Positions 1 through 8,048 of a stretch of DNA of 24,051 bases are shown one piece after another. This stretch comes from Polyangiaceae bacterium. Its GTDB lineage: Bacteria > Myxococcota > Polyangia > Polyangiales > Polyangiaceae. Below the pieces are notes generated by a model that ran no database searches, had not been told where the DNA came from, and saw only the letters and a program-made list of their open reading frames with translations. The stretch lies in NCBI GenBank assembly GCA_025936205.1, contig JAICTU010000076.1, positions 1 through 24,051 on the forward strand. The letters run 5' to 3'. Within the stretch, counting starts at the first letter, position 1, and each line of letters begins with the position of its first letter. A program made the translations under genes and the position numbers.

Positions 1-179
1 AAGATGGCAAAGCCGAGGCCCGTGACTAGGCCGGTGTTGGCGCGCCACGCTGCAGTGTCTGGAATGGTGTCGGCGGCAGCGGCGAGCGCTGGCCGAAAGA
101 CGCCGGCGCAGAGCCCGGCGGACAGGACCAAGCTCGAGCCCCACCAGGATCGATGGGCGGCGTTTCGAAGTCTTCCCAC
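1..179 (-). CDS. Partial membrane or secreted protein, N-terminal part, runs off left edge
   Basis: On the minus strand a frame opens at a GTG (complement of 177-179) and stays open to the window edge, about 59 codons. An in-frame TGA lies just upstream, so GTG is the only plausible start. The product begins with Arg/His (RLRNAAHRSWW), followed by a hydrophobic stretch (SLVLSAGLCAGVF) and an Ala-rich segment, which looks like a signal peptide or first membrane segment. A second hydrophobic stretch (GLVTGLGFAI) begins where the sequence ends. No family is recognised and no good ribosome binding site is visible. It would be transcribed divergently from the lipoprotein gene at 343. It could be a chance frame. 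Confidence 0.35.
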   Translation of the reverse strand, partial: MGRLRNAAHRSWWGSSLVLSAGLCAGVFRPALAAAADTIPDTAAWRANTGLVTGLGFAI

Positions 180-342
180 GTGAGGAACGCTAATTCATTT
201 CGGCGCGAACCACGAGTGTCTCACGTGCGGCGCGCTGCTACGTTGATGCGGTTGCCTTTGACGACGTCGATGCAACGGCACTAGTTCGTAACGCAGGGGA
301 ACGGGAACAGGCCCCGGGGGGCAGAACGAGGGCGGGGTCGGG
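180..342. promoter_or_regulatory. Divergent intergenic region
   Basis: These 163 bases lie between a leftward partial gene and a rightward lipoprotein gene and should hold both promoters. It contains the most AT-rich patch nearby (about 190-205). No convincing -35/-10 pair, operator or repeat is visible by eye. A purine-rich GAGGGCGGGGTCGGG stretch directly before position 343 could act as the ribosome binding site of the lipoprotein gene. Confidence 0.3.
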
Positions 343-1041
343 ATGAGGGCGCAGCAGAGATTTTTCACGGCATGGCTTGCACTCGCGAGCACGGTTGCAC
401 TGCTGGCGTGTTCGCCAGCCACCACGTTCATCGCATCGAAGCGCATGCCAGATGCAGAGCCGCTCGATCTCAAGGGAGATCGGGTGGCAGCGGTGGTGAT
501 GATGCAAGACCAGCAGGTGAGGCGGGTGGCGGAAGACGCGCTGGCGCGCGAGATCACGAAGCATGGCGCCAGAGGCGTGGCAATGTACACGCTCCTGGCG
601 AGCTCCAACGCTGCGGATGAAGGAGACGCGCGCGCCGCGCTCGAGCGTGCGCAGGTCAAGGGCGCGGTCGTGATGCGGCCACACCGCGCACAGAAAGAGG
701 TGGTAACGCCAGCGTCGACGTACTCCACACCCGTGTACAACGCCTACTGGGGCGCTTACTACCCGTACGGGTGGAACAGTTCGTATCCGGATCCGGTCAA
801 CCCGTACCGCACGACCTACGGTCCACAGCAATCCTATACCGTCGATGTGAAGGTGCCGGAGCGCGTGGAGACGTATGACGTCGTACGCGTGGAAGTGCTC
901 ATCTACTCGTTCAAACAGAATCGGCTGGTCTGGGCGGGAGAGGCGGAGACGAGCGACCCCGGCAAGGTGGAGGGCTTCGTGGAGGAGCTGGCCGGGCTCA
1001 CCGCCGAGGAGCTGAATCGGCTCTGGCTGCTGAAGCAGTGA
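343..1041 (+). CDS. Putative lipoprotein, DUF4136-like
   Basis: A 232-residue protein with a Sec/lipoprotein signal: basic start, hydrophobic core, and lipobox L-L-A-C with the lipidated Cys at residue 23. It is therefore expected to be anchored to the inner or outer membrane facing the periplasm. The middle (about 120-160) is rich in Tyr, Pro and Asn (for example YWGAYYPYGW). The C-terminal part ends in a beta-strand-like pattern (VEVLIYSFKQNRLVWAGEAET) followed by a Leu/Glu-rich helix, as seen in DUF4136-type lipoproteins, where a 'lvW.g...' segment near the C-terminus is typical. The function of that family is unknown. The ATG follows a G-rich stretch. The gene stands alone, about 200 bases before the kinase gene. 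The lipoprotein call is firm; the family call is tentative. Confidence 0.75.
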   Translation: MRAQQRFFTAWLALASTVALLACSPATTFIASKRMPDAEPLDLKGDRVAAVVMMQDQQVRRVAEDALAREITKHGARGVAMYTLLASSNAADEGDARAALERAQVKGAVVMRPHRAQKEVVTPASTYSTPVYNAYWGAYYPYGWNSSYPDPVNPYRTTYGPQQSYTVDVKVPERVETYDVVRVEVLIYSFKQNRLVWAGEAETSDPGKVEGFVEELAGLTAEELNRLWLLKQ

Positions 1042-1241
1042 GCCAGTGCATGGCGCCCCCTGGATCGCAGGCCGTCGAGCGTCGCGCCTGCCGCAGGATT
1101 CCAGGCCCCAGATTCCTGGATATCCAGGATAGCGCCGCCTCCACTGGAGAGGTACTACACTGGCCGGGGCCTTGTCGGCAGTGGGCGCCTGCTGACCAGC
1201 CGCCAGCGTAACTCCGTCGCGCGCTCCTTTCGAGGTCCAAG

Positions 1242-2447
1242 ATGCTCGACCAACTGATCACGACCCATCGGCAAGAGATCATCGACCGCTCGCGTGCCAA
1301 GGCTGCCTTGCGCGCCATTCCAGCACCGGGTGACGACGTGCTCGACCAGAGCATCCCGAGCTTCTTGGACCAGCTGAGCGAGGTGCTTCGGCACACGAAC
1401 TCACTGTCTCCGATCACGAACGGCCACCTCGCGAACGCGGCCGCGACCCGTCGTGGCGGCGACTTGTTTCGCATGGGGTTCAACGTTTCACAGGTGGTCC
1501 ATGGCTATGGCGACGTATGCCAGGCGGTGACTGAGCTGGCGCTCGATCGCGCTGTGCCGATCGCCACGGATGACTTTCGCATCTTCAATCGTTGCCTCGA
1601 TGAAGCGATCGTCAGCGCGGTCATGGAATACGAGCGTCAACTCGAAGCGCGGATTTCACTCGAGGGCGCCGAGCGGCTGGGCGTGTTTGCTCATGAACTC
1701 CGCAACTCCCTGTCCGCCGCGCTGCTCGCGTTCAGCGTCGTGAAGCGCGGTGTGGTGGGGCTGGAGAGCAGCACGGGGGCGGTCCTCCATCGCAGCCTGC
1801 TCCGACTGCGCGATCTCATCGATCGCTCGCTGTCCGGCGTCCGCCTGGAGGCGAAGAACGTTCAGCTCCAGCGGCTCTCGGTCAGCGATGCCATCGAAGA
1901 TGTGACCATCGCCGCAGCTGTGGACGCAGGCAGTCGCGGGGTTTCACTCGCGGTACCATCCGTGGATGGCGGGTTGGAAGTGAGCGCCGACCGGCACCTG
2001 CTGGTTGGGGCCATTCAGAACATCGTACAGAATGCGCTGAAGTTCACGCCTCGAAATGGGCACGTCGCGCTCCGCGTGCTCGAGCTGAATGATCGAGTTC
2101 TGGTGGCTGTCGAGGATGAATGTGGCGGCTTGCCCCCGGGCAAGCTCGACGAGTTGTTTGACAAGTTTCAACAGAGGGGGCTCGATCGCAGCGGCTTGGG
2201 CCTGGGTCTCGGCATCAGCCGCGCCAGCGCGGCCGCCATGGGTGGAACGCTGGAGGTGCGCGATCTTCCGGGCAAAGGCTGCGTCTTCACGCTGGCTCTT
2301 CCCAAGCTCGCCGGAACAGAGAGCGCGGTCAGGCCTGCGGCGCGGGAGCTGGTCCGCCCCCCGCGGCTCGTGCCGCTGCGCGCGGCGCCTGCGGAGGAAG
2401 AGTCCGCGTCCATTGCGTCGTGGGGTGACGAGGGCGGTGCGGACTGA
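1242..2447 (+). CDS. Sensor histidine kinase with RsbRD-like N-terminal domain
   Basis: A 401-residue soluble histidine kinase with no membrane segment. Residues 1-135 are helical and resemble the RsbRD-type N-terminal sensor domain (start LDQLITTHRQEIIDRSRAK, later a conserved-looking FNRCLDEAIVSAVMEYER). The dimerisation/phosphotransfer region has an H-box, AHELRNSL, with the phosphoacceptor His at residue 151. The ATPase domain shows the N box (IVQNALKFTP, Asn264), the G1 box (DECGGLP, from Asp292), an F box (DELFDKFQ) and the G2 box (GLGLGLGI, 318-325), so it should be catalytically active. A Pro/Arg-rich tail of about 45 residues follows. It is known of this class that it phosphorylates a response regulator. 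The nearest candidate is the NarL-type regulator at 2468-3136, which is convergent and ends 20 bases away, but that one has its own kinase upstream. A shrunken relative lies at 6963-7583. The ATG has CGAGG upstream. Confidence 0.9.
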   Translation: MLDQLITTHRQEIIDRSRAKAALRAIPAPGDDVLDQSIPSFLDQLSEVLRHTNSLSPITNGHLANAAATRRGGDLFRMGFNVSQVVHGYGDVCQAVTELALDRAVPIATDDFRIFNRCLDEAIVSAVMEYERQLEARISLEGAERLGVFAHELRNSLSAALLAFSVVKRGVVGLESSTGAVLHRSLLRLRDLIDRSLSGVRLEAKNVQLQRLSVSDAIEDVTIAAAVDAGSRGVSLAVPSVDGGLEVSADRHLLVGAIQNIVQNALKFTPRNGHVALRVLELNDRVLVAVEDECGGLPPGKLDELFDKFQQRGLDRSGLGLGLGISRASAAAMGGTLEVRDLPGKGCVFTLALPKLAGTESAVRPAARELVRPPRLVPLRAAPAEEESASIASWGDEGGAD

Positions 2448-2467
2448 GCCCCCAAGTGCCGGAGGGG

Positions 2468-3136
2468 TCACTCCAGCGTCGTGAGCCCCTCGCGGACCGC
2501 GTACTTGGTCAGCTCGGCGATCGTTCGAAGCTGGAGCTTGTCCATGATTTGGCGCCTGTGCGTCTCCACCGTCGTTGCCGCAACATCGAGCTGTGCAGCG
2601 ATATCCTTCGAGGATTTACCCTCAGCCAGCAGCTGCAGCACCTCTCGCTCCCGCGGGCTGAGCGGCTTGCTGGCGCCCGATCGCGCCGCCGGAAAACTCG
2701 ACGGAAACTGTGGTGCTCCCGCATGCGTTACGAAATCATCCACGAAGCTTCCGGCAATGGTCGGGCTCACGTACTTGAGGTTCGCCGCGACCGCCCGAAT
2801 CGCCTGAATCAGCTCTTCTGACGCCGAGCTCTTCACGAGATAGCCGACGGCCCCGGCGGCGAACATGGCCGTGACGTAGCGCCGATCGGCGTTCATCGAG
2901 AGCCCGACGACCTTGATGCCGGGATGCTTGGCCAACAGCTTGCGGGTAGCGTCGATTCCGTTCAGGTCAGGCATCGAGATGTCCATCACCACGATATCCG
3001 GACGCAATTCAGCGGCCAGCACCAGTGCCTCGCGGCCGGTGGCGGCCTCTCCGGTGACCTCGAAGTTCTCCTTCTCGAGAATCGCTCGAAGCCCATCCCG
3101 CATCATGCGGTGATCGTCGCAAAGCAGGATCCTCAT
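2468..3136 (-). CDS. NarL/FixJ-family response regulator
   Basis: A 222-residue two-domain regulator. The receiver domain (1-120) has the acidic pair Asp7/Asp8, the phosphorylation site Asp52 in VVMDISMP, Ser80 and Lys102. The C-terminal LuxR-type helix-turn-helix spans about 158-220 (LSPREREVLQLLAEGKSSKDIA, then VETHRRQIMDKL). Phosphorylation by a HisKA_3 kinase normally activates DNA binding in this family. The gene sits directly behind the hybrid kinase gene: the kinase stop codon TGA at 3147-3149 is part of the TGAGG that serves as ribosome binding site for this ATG, so the two should be co-translated as one two-component pair. Target genes cannot be read from the window. Confidence 0.95.
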   Translation of the reverse strand: MRILLCDDHRMMRDGLRAILEKENFEVTGEAATGREALVLAAELRPDIVVMDISMPDLNGIDATRKLLAKHPGIKVVGLSMNADRRYVTAMFAAGAVGYLVKSSASEELIQAIRAVAANLKYVSPTIAGSFVDDFVTHAGAPQFPSSFPAARSGASKPLSPREREVLQLLAEGKSSKDIAAQLDVAATTVETHRRQIMDKLQLRTIAELTKYAVREGLTTLE

Positions 3137-3146
3137 GTCGTTAGCC

Positions 3147-6100
3147 TCAGTGCGGGTGACGGATCGGCTCGAGTCCCGAGGCGTCGCTCGGGTTCGAGGC
3201 GCGGGCGTGCGCGAACTCCAGCGGCAGCCGCAAGGTCACCCGGGTGCCCGCGCCTGCGCCGGATTCTATCTCCATCGTGCCGCCGAGGCGGTGAATTTGT
3301 TCGCGCACGCTGAAGAGCCCGAAGCCGCCGCTGGAGGCGGACGGAACGGTTGCGTGGGGGTCGAAGCCCACGCCCTGGTCCTCGACAGAGATCTCCACCT
3401 GGTCCTCGCTCCGGCGCAGCACGAGCTTTGCGGCCGGAGTCTGCGCGTGTTTGAGCACATTGCCGAGCAATTCTCGCACGGCGCGGAACAAGAGCCCCGC
3501 GGTCGCATCACTCAGCGGCTTGGCGAGCCGGTCGTCGTCGACCTCGATGCTCATTCCCCAGCGCTTTCCCAGATCCTCGGCGAGCCAGGAGAGCGCATCT
3601 TCGAGACCGAGCTCGTACAGGATGGGCGGACTGAGATCGAAGATGAGCGTGCGGGTGTCGGTGATGGACTGTGCCAGCAAGGCGATCGCGTCCTCGACAG
3701 CAGCGGGAGCGGCGCCGGACTCTTGCAGGGACCGGAGCTTCATTTGCGCCAGCGCGAGGGACTGACCAATTCGGTCGTGCAGGTCAGCGGCGATACGGCG
3801 CCGTTCCCGGTCTTCGGCGAGCGCCGCGTCAAACGCCATCTGCCGCAGCTTTTCCTGGTCGGCGGCGATGCGGCGCTCCGATGCGCGGCGCGCCGTCACG
3901 TCGGTGACGAAGCAGACGATGAGGCGACCGTGCTCTCTCGTCACCGGGCTCAGCGTGAGCTCCACGGAAAGCTCCGTCCCGTCTTTGCGCACCCCAATGA
4001 TCTCTCGGTCGCGTCCCAGGCGCCGGGGAGCAGGATCCCGCAGATACATCTCACGCAGCTCGAGATGCCGCGCACGCAGCCGTTCCGGAACCAGAAGTTC
4101 CACTGCCTTTCCCAGTAGCTCTTCCGGCCCGTAGCCGAACAGCTCGGTCACGGCCGGATTGGCGAACAGGATGGCGCCCGTCGCATCGGTCATCAGGATG
4201 CCTTCGGCGGCCGTCGTGAGCACGTCACGAAACTCATTCTCGCTGCGCTCCAACGCTTCACGTGCGCGTTCTTGCTGCGCCAGCGCGAGGCTCTCGGTGG
4301 CCTTCTGGATGGGATCGATATCGAACGCGGCAATCACTGTACCATCGACGCGGTTGTCGAGCGTCAGATACGGGCGTGCCGTGAGCTGGTACCAGTGGCC
4401 TGCCTCGTCTTGCAGGGTGCGCTCCTCGGGACTGAGGCGCGCCAGAACTTCTGCGGCCATCTCCGCACTCGCGGCGGAGAGGCGGCCCGGCACCTCGCTC
4501 AGGGGGCGCCCCACGTCGGCGAGACCGATCTGGAGCACCCGCGCCGTCGCCGGCGCAAAGCGGCGAATTCTCGTATCGCGTCCGATCAGTAGAATGGGGA
4601 TCTCGACGCTGCTGAGCACGTTGGTCAGGTCGTCGCTCAGCCGGACCGCTTCGGCGGTACGCACTGCCATCTCGTCGTTGACGCTGCGCAGCTCTTCGTT
4701 GGTCGCTTGAATCTCCTCCTTGGCCATCTGCAGCTCTTCGTTGGTGCTGCGCAGCTCCTCATTGCTGGAGGTAATCTCCTCGTTGGCGGCCTTGAGCTCT
4801 TCGTTGCTCGCTTCCAGCTGTTCAATGACGGACTCGAGGTATTGGCGAGTCGACGCCAGCTCCTGTCGCAGTTGACCGACCACGGCAGCCGCTGCCTCGC
4901 CGAGGCTCGGCTCTGGCACGAGCGGTGTAACTCCTGGTGCCTGCGCCAGCGTCGGCTCCCGAAATAACACCACAAAGAAGCGCTGTCTCGTGGGCGCTAC
5001 AGCGAGCGGGATGACGTCGATATCAACGACGCCATCGGCGTCGGGTCCGCGCAGTCGCACTCCCGCCTCGCGCGCCGCGCTCTGCTTGGAGCGCGCTTCG
5101 TCAATGGTTTGGCGCAAGGGCAGGCGCAGCTCTTCCCGGACCATGCGCAGCAAATCGAAGCTCGGGGCACCGGGTGCCGGGTCCAGGTAGGGCGCCGTCT
5201 TGCCTCGAAATTGCACGATCGCGAGGTCGTCCGTGACCACCATGCCCGGAGGCGCAAATTTGGCGAGCACGAGCCGGTCCGCTTCACGATGAACGTCGAG
5301 CGGGCTCGACCCTGCGGGAATGCCCAGCACCGCGCTGTTCGGAGTCGTGAGCGCGAGGTCGCTGAAGTCGAACAGCAGCGGCGGCGCTGCAGAGGTCCGC
5401 TGGTAGATCTTGTTCTTGGCATCCAAGACCTCGAAGCCGGCGAAGCTGTGGATCGTCTCCGCGCTTCCTAGCACCAGAAAACCTGGCTCGCGCAGCGCAT
5501 AGTGAAAGATCGACAGCGCTCGGGCTTGCAGCGCCGGACCCAGATAGATCATCAAGTTGCGGCAGCTGATGATGTCCATGCCCGAAAACGGCGGGTCCCG
5601 CGTGGCGTCCTGGCGTGCGAAGACGCAGGCTTCCCGGACGTCCTTGCGGATCTGATAGTTGCCTCCGGTCTTCACGAAAAACTCCGTGAGGCGTTCGCGC
5701 GAGACATCCAGCTCGATGCCCTCGGCATACTTGCCCGCACGAGCCTTCTCGATGGCGTTGACGCTGACGTCCGTGCCGAACACCTTGAGTGGGGTCTCCG
5801 GGGCCTTTGATTGGGCCAAAAACTCAAGCAAGCTGATCGCTAGCGAATAAACCTCCTCACCTGTCGAGCAACCCGGGACCCACACCCGGATCGGGGCGCC
5901 CCGTGCGCGATTCTCCAATAGCCTTGGGAAGACGGTCGTGTCGAGTGCCCGAAACGTGGCTGGATCACGGAAGAAGCTGGTCACATGGATGAGCACTTCC
6001 TCTGCCAGCGCGCTGGCCTCCGAGGGCTCGCGCTCGACGAGCTCGATGTACTCGCGCAGGTTCACCATGCGGTGCAGCAGCAGTCGGCGTTGCAGGCGCC

Positions 6101-6836
6101 TGCGGATCGTTGCGGACTTGTAGTTGCCAAAGTCGATGCCGCTGGCCTGGCGTAGTGCGAACAGGAGCCGCGCAAACTCGGGTTCCTGCCCGCTCGACGA
6201 GTCTGGCTCTACGGAGAGTGCAGGGCGTTCGCCGATGCGCGACAGTTCGACCGCGATGGCACGCGGAGCCAAGATCACATCCACGCAACCGGTCGCGATC
6301 GCGCTCTCTGGCATGCTGCGGTACTCGGCGCTCGCATCCTGCGCGAAGGTGATGCCGCCTGCGGCCTTGATGGCACGGATCCCGAGGCTGCCATCCGAAC
6401 CGCTGCCGCTCAGCAGGATGCCGATGGACCAGGCCTTACAGTCCTCGGCCAGCGACTGAAAGAAGCGATCAATCGGCAGGTGCAACCCGGCCTCCTCCAC
6501 GCGAGGTGTCAGATGCAGCAGGCCGTCAGCCAGGAAGATACCGGCGTTGGGCGGGACCACGTACGCGTGATTCACGAGCACGCGTTCGCCGCCGCCCGCA
6601 ACGCGAACGGGCATTGCCGTAGCGCGGGAGAGGATCTCGACCAGACTGCTGTCGTGTGTCGGGTCGAGATGATGCACGATCACCAGGGCAACCCCCGGCT
6701 CCGCGCCCAGAGAGCGCAGCAGCTCGGTGGTGGCTGCCAGGCCCCCCGCCGAAGCGCCGACACCAGCGACCGGGAAATTGGTCCTCGGCCGCGGTTGGCC
6801 TGGCGAGGTCTCTGAGGAGGGGGAGTCTGGGGTCAA
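3147..6836 (-). CDS. CheB-CheR-PAS-PAS hybrid sensor histidine kinase
   Basis: A single 1229-residue polypeptide. Residues 20-205 are a CheB methylesterase domain with catalytic Ser29 (GASAGG), His56 (VHHLDP) and Asp148 (SGSGSDG). Residues 220-480 are a CheR methyltransferase with the SAM loop VPGCSTGEE (320-328) and CRNLMIYL (425-432). A coiled coil of NEEL-type heptads covers about 655-740, then PAS domains at about 735-845 and 864-985. The kinase module is HisKA_3 with the phosphoacceptor His1020 (RRIAADLHDRIGQSL), an N box (RELLGNVLKH) and G boxes (DQGVGF, GGFGLFSVREQ). No receiver and no membrane segment are seen. Such hybrids are widespread in Myxococcota and other environmental bacteria, and their methyl-accepting partner is usually unknown. 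The start is TTG: an in-frame TAA directly precedes it and no ATG or GTG lies before the CheB core. The response regulator follows 10 bases later. Confidence 0.93.
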   Translation of the reverse strand: MTPDSPSSETSPGQPRPRTNFPVAGVGASAGGLAATTELLRSLGAEPGVALVIVHHLDPTHDSSLVEILSRATAMPVRVAGGGERVLVNHAYVVPPNAGIFLADGLLHLTPRVEEAGLHLPIDRFFQSLAEDCKAWSIGILLSGSGSDGSLGIRAIKAAGGITFAQDASAEYRSMPESAIATGCVDVILAPRAIAVELSRIGERPALSVEPDSSSGQEPEFARLLFALRQASGIDFGNYKSATIRRRLQRRLLLHRMVNLREYIELVEREPSEASALAEEVLIHVTSFFRDPATFRALDTTVFPRLLENRARGAPIRVWVPGCSTGEEVYSLAISLLEFLAQSKAPETPLKVFGTDVSVNAIEKARAGKYAEGIELDVSRERLTEFFVKTGGNYQIRKDVREACVFARQDATRDPPFSGMDIISCRNLMIYLGPALQARALSIFHYALREPGFLVLGSAETIHSFAGFEVLDAKNKIYQRTSAAPPLLFDFSDLALTTPNSAVLGIPAGSSPLDVHREADRLVLAKFAPPGMVVTDDLAIVQFRGKTAPYLDPAPGAPSFDLLRMVREELRLPLRQTIDEARSKQSAAREAGVRLRGPDADGVVDIDVIPLAVAPTRQRFFVVLFREPTLAQAPGVTPLVPEPSLGEAAAAVVGQLRQELASTRQYLESVIEQLEASNEELKAANEEITSSNEELRSTNEELQMAKEEIQATNEELRSVNDEMAVRTAEAVRLSDDLTNVLSSVEIPILLIGRDTRIRRFAPATARVLQIGLADVGRPLSEVPGRLSAASAEMAAEVLARLSPEERTLQDEAGHWYQLTARPYLTLDNRVDGTVIAAFDIDPIQKATESLALAQQERAREALERSENEFRDVLTTAAEGILMTDATGAILFANPAVTELFGYGPEELLGKAVELLVPERLRARHLELREMYLRDPAPRRLGRDREIIGVRKDGTELSVELTLSPVTREHGRLIVCFVTDVTARRASERRIAADQEKLRQMAFDAALAEDRERRRIAADLHDRIGQSLALAQMKLRSLQESGAAPAAVEDAIALLAQSITDTRTLIFDLSPPILYELGLEDALSWLAEDLGKRWGMSIEVDDDRLAKPLSDATAGLLFRAVRELLGNVLKHAQTPAAKLVLRRSEDQVEISVEDQGVGFDPHATVPSASSGGFGLFSVREQIHRLGGTMEIESGAGAGTRVTLRLPLEFAHARASNPSDASGLEPIRHPH
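4660..4860 (-). repeat. Heptad-coding repeat inside the hybrid kinase gene
   Basis: The linker between CheR and PAS is built from near-repeats of seven codons around Asn-Glu-Glu-Leu/Ile (SNEELKAANEEITSSNEEL and onwards). At the DNA level this gives recurring gctcttcgttgg / cagctcttcg words on the plus strand. It encodes the long coiled coil that joins the methyl-modification half to the kinase half. It is a common feature of this protein family and not a mobile repeat. Confidence 0.8.
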
Positions 6837-6962
6837 TTAGCGTCTCTCATGGGAAACGTAATCCCTTAGGTCCTCCCAACGAGCGCCGCAACGTCGACGT
6901 CTCGATCGCGCCGTCCAGCAGCAGGTCCGACAGCGGCTTGGGTCACGACCAGGCGTCGATTC

Positions 6963-7583
6963 TCAGCTCGCGGGTCTTGCAAATGGCGGCATTTGCTGGG
7001 TCCGCACGCCGTACAGCGCTTGGTCGATTCGCTCGCGCAGGTGGCGCAGACTCCGGTCGAGAAGCTCCTGCGCTGGGCCGAGCAGCTCTGGACTGCCGTT
7101 TTTCAGCCCACCGAACGCGAAAAAGGCCGTGTCGAGCAACTTCGCGAGCTCACCAGCGAGTTGATTCAGCTGTCTCTCGTTTCGTCGTGAAATGTCCTGC
7201 CGGCGTCGTTCCTCGTATTCGGCGACCGCGCTCGCCCTTGCTTCATTCAAGCACGAGCTGGAGGTGAGAAAATTTGCCGCATCGACCGCAGTCGCACTTC
7301 CCGACGTCAGCTCCAGGGCTGCGTTCGCGCGCGCGCGAACCAAGGCCTCTTTCTGTCTCGTTACGAGTAGATCGTGCAGCAAATTCGCTTTGACACGGGT
7401 CCCCGACAGGGGGGCGAGATCGCTCTCGCAACTCTCGTCGTGGCTGACCAGGCGCGGCGTGGCTGACAAGGTGGGCGCATCGCAAGCATCACGGACCATC
7501 CCTCGAGTCGTCATGTCGCAAAAGTACTCGAGACCGAGGTCGATGCCATCCTGACTGTCGGGGAGCAGTAGTCCCAAATGCAA
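6963..7583 (-). pseudogene. Degenerate RsbRD-like kinase relative lacking the H-box histidine and the ATPase domain
   Basis: The 206-codon frame aligns without gaps over about 90 residues (105-194) with residues 112-201 of the intact kinase at 1242-2447. By hand count about 36 positions are identical, including a shared CL(N/D)EA..SAV.EYE block and a shared RSL..LR..ID..L.GVR block. A second match (NLLHDLLVTRQKEALVRARA) aligns with the N-terminus of that kinase, so about 88 codons between the two blocks are missing. The H-box reads LAGELAK where the intact gene has FAHELRN, so the phosphoacceptor His is replaced by Gly. The frame stops before any ATPase domain; a frame-shifted PLSDLLLDGAIETS just past the stop may be its continuation. 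The first 67 residues look unlike the family. It could be a pseudogene or a non-catalytic relict. It lies directly upstream of the hybrid kinase, same strand. Confidence 0.6.
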
Positions 7584-7754
7584 CGGTGCGCGCTCCTGGC
7601 TCGCCGGTGCTGCGGCGCCTCACGGGTCTTGACGCCGGTTGTCCTGGAAAGTCGGGATGCTCGTTCTCGCGCCCAGCGACCATGATCCATTGGGCTCGTA
7701 GTCTCCGCTGATATGCGGCTGAGGCTCCCGCTTTCGAACGAAGGAGCACCCCGC

Positions 7755-7970
7755 ATGACTCGCTCGCAGATTATGAACCTATGCCATCAGTGGGCGGACC
7801 GCGCGAAGCTGGCGTGGGGGCAGGTCGTGAACCGCCCGCTGACGAGCCACACGGCTAGACCCGATGCTGATCCGGGCGACGCTGCGCTAGACCCAGAGCG
7901 AGCTTCGGCCTTGGGGCGACCGGGCCCGCCAACGCCCAGAGCGACTGGGCTCAATGGCTCGCGCCCCTGA
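7755..7970 (+). CDS. Small protein with CsbD-like N-terminus
   Basis: A 71-residue protein. The ATG at 7755 follows AAGGAG by a normal spacing, which makes this start better than the upstream one at 7713. Residues 1-26 (MTRSQIMNLCHQWADRAKLA, then WGQVVNR) line up with the start of CsbD-family stress proteins: an Ile near position 6, Gln at about 12, Lys at about 18 and the Trp-Gly pair at 21-22 keep the CsbD spacing. The remainder is Pro/Ala/Asp-rich and probably disordered, and the second half of the CsbD domain is not recognisable. CsbD proteins are small general-stress proteins of unknown mechanism. The translation signal is good; the family call is tentative. Confidence 0.5.
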   Translation: MTRSQIMNLCHQWADRAKLAWGQVVNRPLTSHTARPDADPGDAALDPERASALGRPGPPTPRATGLNGSRP

Positions 7971-8005
7971 GATTCCGGCCCCCTGGTGCTCGAACCTCGT
8001 GCAAT

Positions 8006-8028
8006 GCCGGCGGGACGCTCCCGCCGGC
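8006..8028. terminator. GC-rich hairpin between convergent genes
   Basis: GCCGGCGGG pairs perfectly with CCCGCCGGC across a 5-base loop (ACGCT), a 9-bp stem followed by a run of C on the plus strand. It lies between the converging stops of the CsbD-like gene (7970) and the secreted-protein gene (8049). The position suggests a bidirectional terminator. There is no classic T-run, so the mechanism is uncertain. Confidence 0.6.
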
Positions 8029-8048
8029 CCCCCCCCGAGGCGGGAATC

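Noticed and set aside
3135..4118. 327-codon plus-strand frame opposite the hybrid kinase
   Set aside because: It is antisense to the kinase domains, whose motifs are all in place on the minus strand. No domain of its own.
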